Shown in pieces: positions 26,580-35,998 of a stretch of DNA of 64,000 nucleotides (position 1 is its first letter; every line of letters starts with the position of its first letter). Below the pieces are notes generated by a model. The model was not told the DNA's origin, did no database searches, and saw only the letters and a list, made by a program, of their open reading frames with translations. The DNA is taken from contig JBOEGG010000002.1 in the NCBI GenBank assembly GCA_050633285.1, positions 124,001-188,000 on the forward strand. Reading direction: 5' to 3'. The position numbers were made by a program, and so were the translations under genes. The stretch comes from UBA1672 sp050633285. Lineage in GTDB: Bacteria > Pseudomonadota > Alphaproteobacteria > Micavibrionales > Micavibrionaceae.

Positions 26580-28373
26580 ATGATAAACATCAAAATGCAA
26601 CCAGCAGAAATGCAACAATTATCACCAAAAATCGCTGTCATCGGCGTTGGTGGTGCAGGCGGAAACGCTGTTAATAACATGATCGCTTCTAATCTGGAGG
26701 GGTGTGACTTTGTCGTCTGTAATACAGATGCGCAAGCGCTTGAGCATTCATTGGCTGAGCATAAGATTCAACTTGGTACTACGGTAACAGGCGGTCTTGG
26801 TGCAGGGTCAAAGCCGGAAGTCGGGCAAGCAGCAGCAGAAGAAAGTCTGGATGATGTGTTGCGTTACCTTGATGGTGCGAATATGGCATTTGTTACAGCC
26901 GGTATGGGCGGTGGAACAGGAACAGGCGCTGCGCCCGTTCTTGCAAAAGCATGCCGCCAACAAGGGATCTTAACTGTTGGTGTCGTGACAAAGCCATTCC
27001 ATTTTGAAGGTGTTCACAGAATGGAACAGGCAGAGGCTGGCATTAAAGAGATGCAACAATATGTAGATACTTTAATTGTTATCCCGAATCAGAATTTATT
27101 CCGTATCGCGAATGAAAAAACAACATTCGCCGAAGCCTTTAAGATGGCAGACACTGTGTTGCAATCAGGTGTACGTGGTGTGACTGACCTTATGGTTCGT
27201 CCAGGGCTTGTTAATTTGGACTTCGCTGATATCCGTACGGCCATGCTGCAAATGGGCAAGGCTATGATGGGAACAGGTGAGGCAACAGGTGATAAACGCG
27301 CGATTGAAGCCGCAGAAGCTGCAATCAATAATCCATTACTTGATGATATTTCAATGAAGGGCGCAAACGGCGTTATCATTAATATCACGGGTGGTTATGA
27401 TATGACATTGTTCGAAGCGGATGAGGCATGTAACCGTATCCGTGACGAAGTTGATCCATCTGCGAATATTATCTTTGGTGCTACATTTGACGAATCTATG
27501 GATGGTGTTATTCGTGTGTCTATCGTTGCGACAGGCATTGAAAAAGAATCTGCAAAGAATAAGATCTTTACAGGTGGTAATGGTGGCGGAACATCTCTTG
27601 ATAAGGGAACTTCGCCTTCTGTTGAACGATCAACGCCTAATGCGACATCAAATCCGGCTCCTGCTGCTCCTGTAAGAGCGCCGATTGTTACGCCAACTGC
27701 TGCGCAAACGCAGCCTCAAAAGCCAACATCATTGATGTCTGGTCGTGAAATGGTGAAGGGGCTAACTGCACCATCACCAATTACATCTACACCAAAAGCA
27801 AGTGCTGCTGCGCCTAAGGTTGAAGAGGATGTGCAACAAATTTCTCACAACGTAGATCGTGATACGGCATCTTTGGACATGTTTGAGCAAGGTGAGTTTA
27901 TCGCAGAAGCAAAGGAGCACGTACCGACGTTACGTGGAAAGACGCATAATGATGCATTTATTCCTCCAATGCCTTTACAGGCGGACGTAAAAGTTCCGGA
28001 AAATGGTATTGGATCTCATATCTCTAGCTTCCACGCTTCTCATGTAGATGAAAAGCAAAGTGATCCCGTGATTTCTAAGATAGCGCAAGAGCCAAACTTG
28101 ATTGCAACACCGCAAGTGAAAGCAAATGCGCCACGCGTTCCGTCCTTGTTTGAACGTATTACAGGATCAGTGCAAAGCCATATCGATAATTTCCGCGATG
28201 ATGGCGACATGATTCGCTCTGCTGATATTGGTGAGCAAAAGCCTGAAGCAAAAATGACGAAGAATGCTCCATCTCAGGGAAGTCTGAATATCAATGCTCC
28301 GGCTGGTAAACCAGCAGTGAAGATTGATGATGAATTAGACATTCCGGCATTCTTGCGTCGTCAGGCAAATTAA
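26580..28373 (+). CDS. ftsZ: Cell division protein FtsZ
   Basis: FtsZ is the tubulin-like GTPase that forms the division ring. The core (about residues 18-330) has the signature GGGTGTGAAP and the T7-loop segment NLDFADIR. A disordered linker rich in Pro, Ala, Thr and Ser of about 240 residues follows, which explains the 597-residue length and is usual in alphaproteobacteria. The protein ends with the conserved tail DIPAFLRRQAN that binds FtsA and other partners. It has its own upstream region with GANTC sites and a terminator after it. Confidence 0.98.
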   Translation: MINIKMQPAEMQQLSPKIAVIGVGGAGGNAVNNMIASNLEGCDFVVCNTDAQALEHSLAEHKIQLGTTVTGGLGAGSKPEVGQAAAEESLDDVLRYLDGANMAFVTAGMGGGTGTGAAPVLAKACRQQGILTVGVVTKPFHFEGVHRMEQAEAGIKEMQQYVDTLIVIPNQNLFRIANEKTTFAEAFKMADTVLQSGVRGVTDLMVRPGLVNLDFADIRTAMLQMGKAMMGTGEATGDKRAIEAAEAAINNPLLDDISMKGANGVIINITGGYDMTLFEADEACNRIRDEVDPSANIIFGATFDESMDGVIRVSIVATGIEKESAKNKIFTGGNGGGTSLDKGTSPSVERSTPNATSNPAPAAPVRAPIVTPTAAQTQPQKPTSLMSGREMVKGLTAPSPITSTPKASAAAPKVEEDVQQISHNVDRDTASLDMFEQGEFIAEAKEHVPTLRGKTHNDAFIPPMPLQADVKVPENGIGSHISSFHASHVDEKQSDPVISKIAQEPNLIATPQVKANAPRVPSLFERITGSVQSHIDNFRDDGDMIRSADIGEQKPEAKMTKNAPSQGSLNINAPAGKPAVKIDDELDIPAFLRRQAN

Positions 28374-28415
28374 GTAACAAATTAAACAACCTCCTCTTGT
28401 TGTATTGTGTGGGAA

Positions 28416-28441
28416 GGGCTCCTTTTTAAGGGGCTCTTTTC
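28416..28441 (+). terminator. Probable intrinsic terminator after ftsZ
   Basis: GCTCCT pairs with AGGGGC (one T-G pair) around a short A/T loop, followed by TCTTTTC. It lies 45 bases after the ftsZ stop. Confidence 0.6.
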
Positions 28442-28612
28442 ATATTGATTGCATTTCAGGAGTGTTTTGTAACAAACCGCAACAAAGCGTGATTTGATGC
28501 ATTGCAATGAATTGCATATATTCAAATATAGTAATGTATGTCTGAACCATAAGGGCGCGGGCAATACATAAGAAATATAAAGAGTTCTGTTACAAGAGAT
28601 CGAGTGCAATAT

Positions 28613-29545
28613 ATGAAAATCAATATGCAACACACTTTAAAAACAACTGCTGTTATGATCGGGATAGGGCTTCATTCCGGGCGCGATATTACAATGCGTC
28701 TGATCCCTGCAGATGAAAATACAGGTATTGTTTTTGTGCGTACAGATCTTGAAGATGAAAAAAATGTAATTCCTGCACTGTGGAATAAGGTTGTGGATAC
28801 GCAACTTTGTACGGTTATTGGGAATGAACATGGTGCAACTGTTGGGACAATCGAACATCTTATGTCTGCATTACGCGGTTGTAATATTGATAATTTGGTT
28901 ATCGAAATTGATGGCGCAGAAGTGCCTGCAATGGATGGAAGCGCAATGCCATTTGTTGAGGTAATCGAAGAAACAGGCACTTTGACGCAGAATAAAGCAA
29001 AGCGCGCTATTCGTGTTTTGAAAGAGGTTGCTGTTGAATATGAAGGTAAGCGTGTAACGCTACAACCTGATTCGGCAAGCGTCTTTGCAGGTGAAATTGA
29101 ATTCGATCACGCCGATATCGGTTATCAACGTTTTGAAACCCGTCTTGTAAATGGTAATTTTAAACATGATATTGCCGAAGCACGTACATTTGGTTTCTTT
29201 CATGAGGCAGAATGGTTGCGTTCTCAAGGGCTAGGGCTTGGTGGTTCACTCGATAATGCAATTATCCTTAACCATGATGGGGTTATGAACCCTAAGGGCT
29301 TACGTTTCACAAACGAATTTATCCGTCACAAATTGTTAGATGCCATTGGTGATTTATATCTGGCAGGTGGTCAAATTATTGGCCTGTATGATGGTATAAA
29401 GGCGGGGCATGCGATCAATAATGATATCTTGCATGAGCTATTCTCTTCAGATGAGAATTGGGAATATGTTGATCTTGATATCAGCTCTTCTGTACAGAAA
29501 ACGAAAACACCAGCACATCAGCAAGGTGATATGGCGTTTGCCTGA
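28613..29545 (+). CDS. lpxC: UDP-3-O-acyl-N-acetylglucosamine deacetylase
   Basis: LpxC is the zinc enzyme that commits UDP-GlcNAc to lipid A synthesis, so the organism makes lipopolysaccharide or lipid A. I chose ATG 28613 over GTG 28604. The 310-residue protein contains the zinc and catalytic motifs EHLMSAL, MDGSA, HKLLDAIGD and the C-terminal KAGHAINN. Its place after ftsZ is conserved in proteobacteria. Confidence 0.96.
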   Translation: MKINMQHTLKTTAVMIGIGLHSGRDITMRLIPADENTGIVFVRTDLEDEKNVIPALWNKVVDTQLCTVIGNEHGATVGTIEHLMSALRGCNIDNLVIEIDGAEVPAMDGSAMPFVEVIEETGTLTQNKAKRAIRVLKEVAVEYEGKRVTLQPDSASVFAGEIEFDHADIGYQRFETRLVNGNFKHDIAEARTFGFFHEAEWLRSQGLGLGGSLDNAIILNHDGVMNPKGLRFTNEFIRHKLLDAIGDLYLAGGQIIGLYDGIKAGHAINNDILHELFSSDENWEYVDLDISSSVQKTKTPAHQQGDMAFA

Positions 29546-29601
29546 TTCCTAAAGGGTATGATATTGTAGAGTATAATGGCCTCAATATAAGTGGGACATG
29601 T

Positions 29602-29847
29602 ATGAAAATATTATATTCAATATGCATCTATATTCTTGTATTTATACCGAGCATAGGGTTTGCATCACCTTATTTTAAGGGTGAGCAGGCTAAACTGGGT
29701 ATTCACGTTTCTCCACCATCCAGTGAAACTGCCAAAGACTTCCCAAAGGATAACGGGCCGGAAATTGGCTCGGGTGGTGGTGGTAAGAAGCATAAGCCCG
29801 CTACGCGTAGTGGTGGCAAAAAACGTAAAAAAACTGTCAGTCATTAA
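29602..29847 (+). CDS. Small secreted cationic protein, function unknown
   Basis: The 81-residue product has a signal peptide (about 1-22, ending GFAS) and a mature part of about 59 residues. The second half is dominated by Gly, Lys and Arg (GSGGGGKK, then GGKKRKK). I do not recognise a family. It lies between lpxC and bamD on the same strand. A role in binding acidic envelope polymers would be a guess. Confidence 0.5.
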   Translation: MKILYSICIYILVFIPSIGFASPYFKGEQAKLGIHVSPPSSETAKDFPKDNGPEIGSGGGGKKHKPATRSGGKKRKKTVSH

Positions 29848-29983
29848 GCTATAGATTAAAATAGAAAAATACGGACATACGAAGTTTTTTCTGGGTATTG
29901 TCTATTCTCCCTGTAGAAGCCCTTTCCTTCTGTCGCACTTCAGTTTATCAATAAAAGATCAATTTTATAAACTGGAGCAAATC

Positions 29984-30808
29984 ATGATTTTGCGAAGAGC
30001 TTTCTTATCTGCGTTTTTGTTGTGTGCGTTAACAGCATGTTCAAGCACAAGTGATAAAGAAGAAGTCGCCGTAGAAACGGCAACTGTTGAGGATCTTTAC
30101 GAAAAAGCGTCTAAAGCAATGGATGCAGAGAATTACGTTGAGGCCACAAAGTTTTTTGAAGAAGTGGAGCGTCAACACCCATATTCTAAATGGTCACGTA
30201 GAGCGCAGCTCCTAGGTGCATATTCATCCTATCTGGATCAACGTTATGAAGAGGCCGTTGTTTCCCTTGATCGTTATATACAACTTCACCCCGGTGCGGA
30301 TGATGTTGATTATGCATTCTATCTAAAGGCACTTTGTTTTTATGAACAAATTTCGGATGTGCGCCGTGACCAGGACATGACAGTTCAGGCGGTAAAAGCG
30401 TTAAATACATTGATACAGCGTTTCCCAAATAGTGAGTATAGCCGCGATGCGATGTTAAAACGTGACCTGACATTGGATCACCTTGCAGGTAAAGAGATGG
30501 AAATCGGACGCTATTACCTGAACCGTGGGCATGTGAATGCTGCGATTAATCGCTTCCGTATTGTGGCTATCCATTATCAGACAACAACGCACGTTGCCGA
30601 AGCTCTCCATCGTTTGGTCGAGGCTTATGTTACGCTAGGCTTAAAACAAGAAGCATATCAAGTGGCATCTGTTCTTGGACATAATTACCCGGGTAGTAAA
30701 TGGTATGAGCGCAGTTACGCATTGTTGGATGATGAACAACGCCAAAAAATCATAGATGATCGCGGTATTGTTGAGCGTACATTGGATACGTTGCTGAAAC
30801 CTGATTAG
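29984..30808 (+). CDS. bamD: Outer membrane assembly lipoprotein BamD
   Basis: BamD is the essential lipoprotein of the BAM complex that folds outer-membrane proteins. The 274-residue protein has a lipobox LTAC (C19) and then tetratricopeptide-type helices: LYEKASKAM, YVEATKFFEEVERQHPYS, and FPNSEYSRDA. The DFxxx-like arrangement and length match the YfiO family. It is followed 14 bases later by recN, as in other alphaproteobacteria. An 8-bp inverted repeat (29941-29948 and 29967-29974) ends next to its Shine-Dalgarno sequence. Confidence 0.92.
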   Translation: MILRRAFLSAFLLCALTACSSTSDKEEVAVETATVEDLYEKASKAMDAENYVEATKFFEEVERQHPYSKWSRRAQLLGAYSSYLDQRYEEAVVSLDRYIQLHPGADDVDYAFYLKALCFYEQISDVRRDQDMTVQAVKALNTLIQRFPNSEYSRDAMLKRDLTLDHLAGKEMEIGRYYLNRGHVNAAINRFRIVAIHYQTTTHVAEALHRLVEAYVTLGLKQEAYQVASVLGHNYPGSKWYERSYALLDDEQRQKIIDDRGIVERTLDTLLKPD

Positions 30809-30822
30809 GGAGTGATAGCTCG

Positions 30823-32475
30823 ATGTTGAGCAGCTTGAGTATCAAAAATGTAGTTTTGATTGATCAGCTCATAATCGAGTTTAAGCATGGATTGTGCGTA
30901 TTAACCGGTGAAACAGGAGCAGGGAAGTCAGTGCTTCTGGATGCTCTTGGGCTTGCTTTAGGTGTCCGCGCCGAAAGTGGGTTAGTACGTAAGGGCGCAG
31001 ATCAGGCAAGTGTTACCGCCTGTTTTCAAATCTCTGAAAACCATGGTGCCTATGATGTTTTAGAACAGGCAGATATCACAATTGATGATGATATGTTGAT
31101 GTTACGTCGTGTTGTCTATACATCGGGAAAAAGCCGCGCTTTTATCAATGACCAACCTGTGAGTGTCGGACTTCTTAAAAAAATAGGAGACACGTTGGTT
31201 GAAATTCATGGGCAATTTGAGACACAAGGGTTACTAAACCCCGCAACGCACCGCTCTATGCTGGATGAATATGCAAAAATTGATGATAGTTTGAAGATAT
31301 TATGGGACGCATGGCAAAATGAATTACAAGAGTTAGAGCGTCTGAAAAATGCATCACTGCGGGCAAAGCAAGAAGAAGAGTTTCTGCGTCAGTCACTAGA
31401 GGATTTACAAAATATTGATCCTCAACAAGGCGAAGAGCTTGAGCTTTCAACCATGCGGGAAAAGCTAAAACACCGCGAGTCTGTGTTGGGATCACTAAAT
31501 ATTGTAAGCGGATACTTGAATACGGAAGATGACCCCGTACAACGTGCATGGGCAGAGCTTGATAAAGTAATAGATAAGATCGGTGATGAAGCGCAAGAGC
31601 CTTTGGCAGCATTATCACGCGCATCGTCTGAAATCGCAGATGCAGCGGCAAGTGTGCACACACTCTTGGTTCAGTTACAGGATAATGAATATAATCTGGA
31701 AGAGATTGATGACCGCCTTTATGCACTGCGAATACAGGCGCGAAAACATAATTGTGTATGTGATGATTTGCCGCAATTTTGTATTGAGTTAGAGACGCAG
31801 CTCTCCTTAATAGATAATGCAGGTGAGGCACTAACCGCCCAAAAACAAAAATCCGATAAAGCGCGGGAAAGCTACATTAAAAAAGCAAATGGGGTTAGTA
31901 AAAAGCGTCATGCAATTGCCAAGAAACTCAACGCATTGGTAGAACGTGAGTTAGCACCGTTAAAACTTGATAAAGCGCGTTTTGTAACAAAAATTGAGCC
32001 GTTAGATGAAATAGATTGGGGCGCGGCAGGGATTGATCGCGTACGCTTTTTGGTTTCAACGAATCCCGGGCGTGAACCGGGGCCGATCCACAAAATTGCA
32101 TCAGGCGGCGAAATGTCACGCTTTATGCTCGCTTTAAAGGTCATAATTGCACAAGAAGGTTCTACACATAGTTTCATTTTTGATGAAGTCGATACAGGTA
32201 TTGGCGGCGCAACAGCCGATGCGGTGGGTGAACGTTTATCTCGCCTTGCCGGATCAAAACAGGTGTTGGTTGTTACACATGCACCGCAGGTCGCCGCCCG
32301 CGCAAATAATCATTGGATTGTGAAAAAAAGTGGAGAGGACGATGTTAAAACAGATATTATACCGCTACACTCCCGTGATGAAAAATGCGAAGAAATCGCC
32401 CGTATGCTCGCCGGTGCTGATATCACCGCAGAAGCGCGTGCAGCTGCGCATAAATTATTAGATCACGCAGCATAA
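30823..32475 (+). CDS. recN: DNA repair protein RecN
   Basis: RecN is an SMC-like ATPase for double-strand break repair. The 550-residue protein has the Walker A GETGAGKS near residue 29, long coiled coils in the middle (about 150-380), the ABC signature SGGEMSRFMLALK and a Walker B region IFDEVDTGIGG. Length and order match the family. Confidence 0.97.
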   Translation: MLSSLSIKNVVLIDQLIIEFKHGLCVLTGETGAGKSVLLDALGLALGVRAESGLVRKGADQASVTACFQISENHGAYDVLEQADITIDDDMLMLRRVVYTSGKSRAFINDQPVSVGLLKKIGDTLVEIHGQFETQGLLNPATHRSMLDEYAKIDDSLKILWDAWQNELQELERLKNASLRAKQEEEFLRQSLEDLQNIDPQQGEELELSTMREKLKHRESVLGSLNIVSGYLNTEDDPVQRAWAELDKVIDKIGDEAQEPLAALSRASSEIADAAASVHTLLVQLQDNEYNLEEIDDRLYALRIQARKHNCVCDDLPQFCIELETQLSLIDNAGEALTAQKQKSDKARESYIKKANGVSKKRHAIAKKLNALVERELAPLKLDKARFVTKIEPLDEIDWGAAGIDRVRFLVSTNPGREPGPIHKIASGGEMSRFMLALKVIIAQEGSTHSFIFDEVDTGIGGATADAVGERLSRLAGSKQVLVVTHAPQVAARANNHWIVKKSGEDDVKTDIIPLHSRDEKCEEIARMLAGADITAEARAAAHKLLDHAA

Positions 32476-32506
32476 TCCAAAAGAGTTTCAATAAAGGTAA
32501 TTTGTA

Positions 32507-34579
32507 ATGAACGCATTATTCGATATGGACTTTGAGGATGCAAAAGCACGCCATAAAAACCTGATAGAGCAGATGCGTAAAGCAGATGAGGCATATTACC
32601 AAGATGATAAGCCGGTTATCACAGATGGGGACTATGACGCGCTACGCCTTGAATTAGAAGGAATTGAAAAAGATTACCCTGCTCTTGTAACGAAGGACAG
32701 CCCGACGCAGACTCTGGGCGCTGCTCCGTCAAAGGGGTTCCAAAAGGTACGCCATGCTGTTCCGATGCTATCACTTTCAAATGTTTTTAGTGAAGAAGAA
32801 GCGGACGGTTTTTTAGACAAGATTCGTCGTTTCCTCGGACTTGATGAAAGTGAAACCATTGAACTTGTTGCTGAGCCGAAAATTGATGGCTTGTCCTGTT
32901 CTTTGCGCTATGAAAATGGAATATTGGTACAGGCCGCAACGCGTGGTGACGGGACAGAAGGTGAGGATATCACCGAAAATGTAAAAACGATTAAGAACAT
33001 TCCACAAAAATTACCTGCAAGCGTACCTGAAGTTTTGGAAGTACGCGGTGAAATATACATGGGGCGCGCCGCCTTTGAATCATTAAATGAAAAACAGGTG
33101 CAAGAGGGTAAGGATGGCTTTGCAAACCCACGCAACGCTGCCGCCGGATCTGTGCGCCAACTCGATTCATCCGTCACAAAATCGCGTGATTTAGGGTTTT
33201 TCGGTTACGCACTTGGGCAAGTATCTGAGCAATTCGCAGACACACAAGAAGGGGTGAGAGTAAAGCTCGCCGAATGGGGAATACCCGAAACACCATATGT
33301 CTTGTGTAAATCTGTATCAGATATTATGAAGAATTTTGATAATGTCTTACAAGAACGTCCTGACCTTAATTATGAAATTGATGGAATTGTTTACAAAGTA
33401 AACCGTCTGGATTGGCAAGAACGTCTGGGATTTGTCTCACGCGCACCGCGATGGGCAACCGCACATAAGTTTCCGGCAGAACAAGCCGTCACTAAAATCC
33501 ATGCGATTGATATTCAAGTTGGTCGGACAGGCGCACTGACCCCTGTTGCACGTTTAGAGCCAATAACAGTTGGCGGCGTTGTCGTATCAAACGCTACGCT
33601 GCATAATGAAGATGAAATAAAGCGCAAGGATATCCGCATAGGTGATTATGTCGTGATACAGCGCGCAGGAGACGTTATTCCGCAAGTCGTTAAGGTATTG
33701 GAAGAAAAACGTAGTGGTACGGAGGTTGCGTTCGAAACGTTGAAAGAATGCCCGGAATGCGGTGCACATGCCGTTCGCGAAGAGGGTGAAGCCGTAAGAC
33801 GTTGCACAGGTGGCTTAACATGCCCGAAACAAGCGGTAGAACGTTTAAAACATTTCGTCTCCAGATTGGCATTCGATATTGATGGACTGGGCGATAAAAT
33901 TATCCAATCATTCTGGGATGATGACCTGATTAAAAATCCAGCGGATATCTTTACACTGGAAGAGAGAAATAAAGGGACGCTGACACCAATCCGCGCGCGC
34001 GAAGGTTGGGGGGATTTATCTGAAAAAAACTTGTTGCAGTCTATTAATGAAAAAAGGTCTATAGAATTTAATCGCTTTATTTACGCATTGGGAATCCGTC
34101 AGATCGGAGAGGCAACAGCCAAAAGATTAGCAATTACATATGGTAATATTGAAAATCTACAGCGTGCAATGCTATCCGCACAAGAGGAAGAAGCAGAATC
34201 TTTCAGTGATTTAATTGCCATAGAGGATATCGGCCCGGCCGTCGCAAGAGATTTAATCGCGTTCTTTGCAGAAGAGCATAATATAAAAATATTAGATCAA
34301 TTGGTGCAACATTTGGAAATTGCCCCATACGATATACCACAAACGGCAGATAGTCCGGTAACAGGCAAAATCGTTGTGTTTACAGGAACATTAACACAAG
34401 TTACGCGCGCAGAAGCCAAGGCCAAAGCAGAGGTCTTAGGCGCAAAAGTATCAGGCTCCGTGTCTAAAAAAACGGATTATGTTGTTGCAGGGGAGGATGC
34501 CGGCTCAAAACTTAAAAAGGCACAAGACCTTGGCGTGAATGTTTTGAGTGAACAGGACTGGATTGATATGATTCAATAA
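32507..34579 (+). CDS. ligA: NAD-dependent DNA ligase LigA
   Basis: LigA seals nicks using NAD. The 690-residue protein has the full order: Ia domain, adenylation domain with the catalytic lysine in KIDG (near residue 125), OB fold, a four-cysteine zinc finger (CPECG and CTGGLTCP), helix-hairpin-helix domain and a C-terminal BRCT domain (from about 612, GKIVVFTGTL). No truncation is seen. Confidence 0.98.
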   Translation: MNALFDMDFEDAKARHKNLIEQMRKADEAYYQDDKPVITDGDYDALRLELEGIEKDYPALVTKDSPTQTLGAAPSKGFQKVRHAVPMLSLSNVFSEEEADGFLDKIRRFLGLDESETIELVAEPKIDGLSCSLRYENGILVQAATRGDGTEGEDITENVKTIKNIPQKLPASVPEVLEVRGEIYMGRAAFESLNEKQVQEGKDGFANPRNAAAGSVRQLDSSVTKSRDLGFFGYALGQVSEQFADTQEGVRVKLAEWGIPETPYVLCKSVSDIMKNFDNVLQERPDLNYEIDGIVYKVNRLDWQERLGFVSRAPRWATAHKFPAEQAVTKIHAIDIQVGRTGALTPVARLEPITVGGVVVSNATLHNEDEIKRKDIRIGDYVVIQRAGDVIPQVVKVLEEKRSGTEVAFETLKECPECGAHAVREEGEAVRRCTGGLTCPKQAVERLKHFVSRLAFDIDGLGDKIIQSFWDDDLIKNPADIFTLEERNKGTLTPIRAREGWGDLSEKNLLQSINEKRSIEFNRFIYALGIRQIGEATAKRLAITYGNIENLQRAMLSAQEEEAESFSDLIAIEDIGPAVARDLIAFFAEEHNIKILDQLVQHLEIAPYDIPQTADSPVTGKIVVFTGTLTQVTRAEAKAKAEVLGAKVSGSVSKKTDYVVAGEDAGSKLKKAQDLGVNVLSEQDWIDMIQ

Positions 34580-34591
34580 GAAGGCCATGAA

Positions 34592-34616
34592 AAAAGGCGC
34601 TTAAAAAAAGCGCCCA
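34592..34616 (-). terminator. Terminator of the 78-residue gene (possibly bidirectional)
   Basis: A 7-bp stem GGCGCTT/AAGCGCC is followed on the minus strand by a run of T, so it best serves the minus-strand gene at 34640. It also lies just after ligA and may block read-through in both directions. Confidence 0.7.
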
Positions 34617-34639
34617 TTCACAAATTAGAAGATAATGTT

Positions 34640-34876
34640 CTACACAGCGTCTTGTTTGTCCCGTAGGTCATAAAGCTTGCTCATCGCAGATTCTATCTCC
34701 GGTGGATAGTCACGACGTTCAACAAATTCACCACCGCCAGTATTACGCGTCATAGCGTGCTCTAAAGCACGTGTTAGTAACTCGGATATTTTAATATCAT
34801 CTTGTTCAAGTGAAAGCTCTAACGCTGATAAAATTCTATCGCTTAAACGAATTTGCTCTCTTGTTAATCCTGACAT
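34640..34876 (-). CDS. Small conserved-type protein of unknown function
   Basis: The 78-residue protein is helical and charged, with no signal peptide or membrane segment. I recognise no family; the amphipathic N-terminal helix (REQIRLSDRIL) and the EHAMTRN region could form a dimer. It has a ribosome site (GGGAGAAAG) before the ATG and a terminator after it. It is 43 bases downstream of the hydrolase gene on the same strand. Confidence 0.6.
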   Translation of the reverse strand: MSGLTREQIRLSDRILSALELSLEQDDIKISELLTRALEHAMTRNTGGGEFVERRDYPPEIESAMSKLYDLRDKQDAV

Positions 34877-34919
34877 GTTTTCTTTCTCCCGTCGTTTACG
34901 GCGTTATTGTGCCTGCTTC

Positions 34920-35915
34920 TTAAAAAGGTTTCAAGGTTTCTGGACGATCTATAATCGTTTCTTCAATAAGTTTATAGAAATTCTCTAAATAATTTGTACG
35001 AATATCATCTTTTTCCATGAGGATTTCATGCGCTGAGCCAGGGTATTCAACGCATTGCGCGTATGGGGTGCCACCTATAACTTTTTGTATGATTTTATTA
35101 TCAACTAAATCTTCATGCGCGGGTATTCCAAACAGACATGGTGTTATAATTTTGGAGTGAATAGCTGTCTTTTGTAATTCCAAACATGATTTTTGCGCTT
35201 CATGAAGCCAGCCATATGTAACATCACCGCACCTTAACTCAGGGTCGTGTTCACACCATAGATCGTGAATTTTATTGCGCTCTTCATCAAAACTAAGGCG
35301 CGCATGCTCTGTTCTGGCTTCCCAATTATTACCGCCGGGAACGTAATTTGAAGAGAGCAGGCTATTGCAAACTGTCGTAGCGCACAGGGCCAGGCGTTGT
35401 GGTATTTTTTCAAATACTTTTAGCGCGATCATTGGTGCAGAAAAAGCAGCACACTCAAAAACTTCCGGATATTTATGTAAGAAACGTAAACCTATATTGG
35501 CACCCATAGAATGCGCGAGTAGGGCGAGCGGAATACGTCCCTTATCAGGGTGAACACTGGAGTGTTTAATATATTCCATTATGAAATAATGTAGATCTTC
35601 TATGTCTTCTTCAAACGCATCGCTATGACGTTTTTCAGGATCATCAAGGTAACGCGTTGATTTCCCCTGCCCAACCCAATCCATCGTCCAAAAGGCAAGG
35701 TTTTGATCGTTACACCATCGCGCAACTTCAAAGTATTTCTCGGAAAACTCACGCACACCTTGTACGCAAACAACGACAGCGTCAGGAATGCTATCTTGCG
35801 GAAAGACTGATCCAAAACGGATCTTGCGTCCATTACGCTCAAAGTTATGCCAACGCCAACCTGTGGGCATTTGAAAGCGTGTATCGATGTCTTGTGGCAT
35901 TGTTTGTGCTGTCAT
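34920..35915 (-). CDS. Alpha/beta hydrolase (lysophospholipase-like)
   Basis: The 331-residue protein has the serine-hydrolase order of monoglyceride or lysophospholipase-like enzymes. The WVGQGKSTR segment is near residue 75, the nucleophile elbow AHSMG near 137, an acidic residue in IPAHEDLVD and the His in PGSAHEILME. No signal peptide is present. It follows pntB on the same strand after 83 bases; the substrate is unknown. Confidence 0.8.
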   Translation of the reverse strand: MTAQTMPQDIDTRFQMPTGWRWHNFERNGRKIRFGSVFPQDSIPDAVVVCVQGVREFSEKYFEVARWCNDQNLAFWTMDWVGQGKSTRYLDDPEKRHSDAFEEDIEDLHYFIMEYIKHSSVHPDKGRIPLALLAHSMGANIGLRFLHKYPEVFECAAFSAPMIALKVFEKIPQRLALCATTVCNSLLSSNYVPGGNNWEARTEHARLSFDEERNKIHDLWCEHDPELRCGDVTYGWLHEAQKSCLELQKTAIHSKIITPCLFGIPAHEDLVDNKIIQKVIGGTPYAQCVEYPGSAHEILMEKDDIRTNYLENFYKLIEETIIDRPETLKPF

Positions 35916-35998
35916 TAGATTACTTATTACTTTATTTGAACATCAACTATGCCCCAAAATACTTAAACAGAAGTAAAAGACCGAAGGAATAAAAGTAT

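Noticed and set aside
31256..31831. 191-codon minus-strand frame inside recN
   Set aside because: It is antisense to the RecN coiled coil, has no start signals and no motif.
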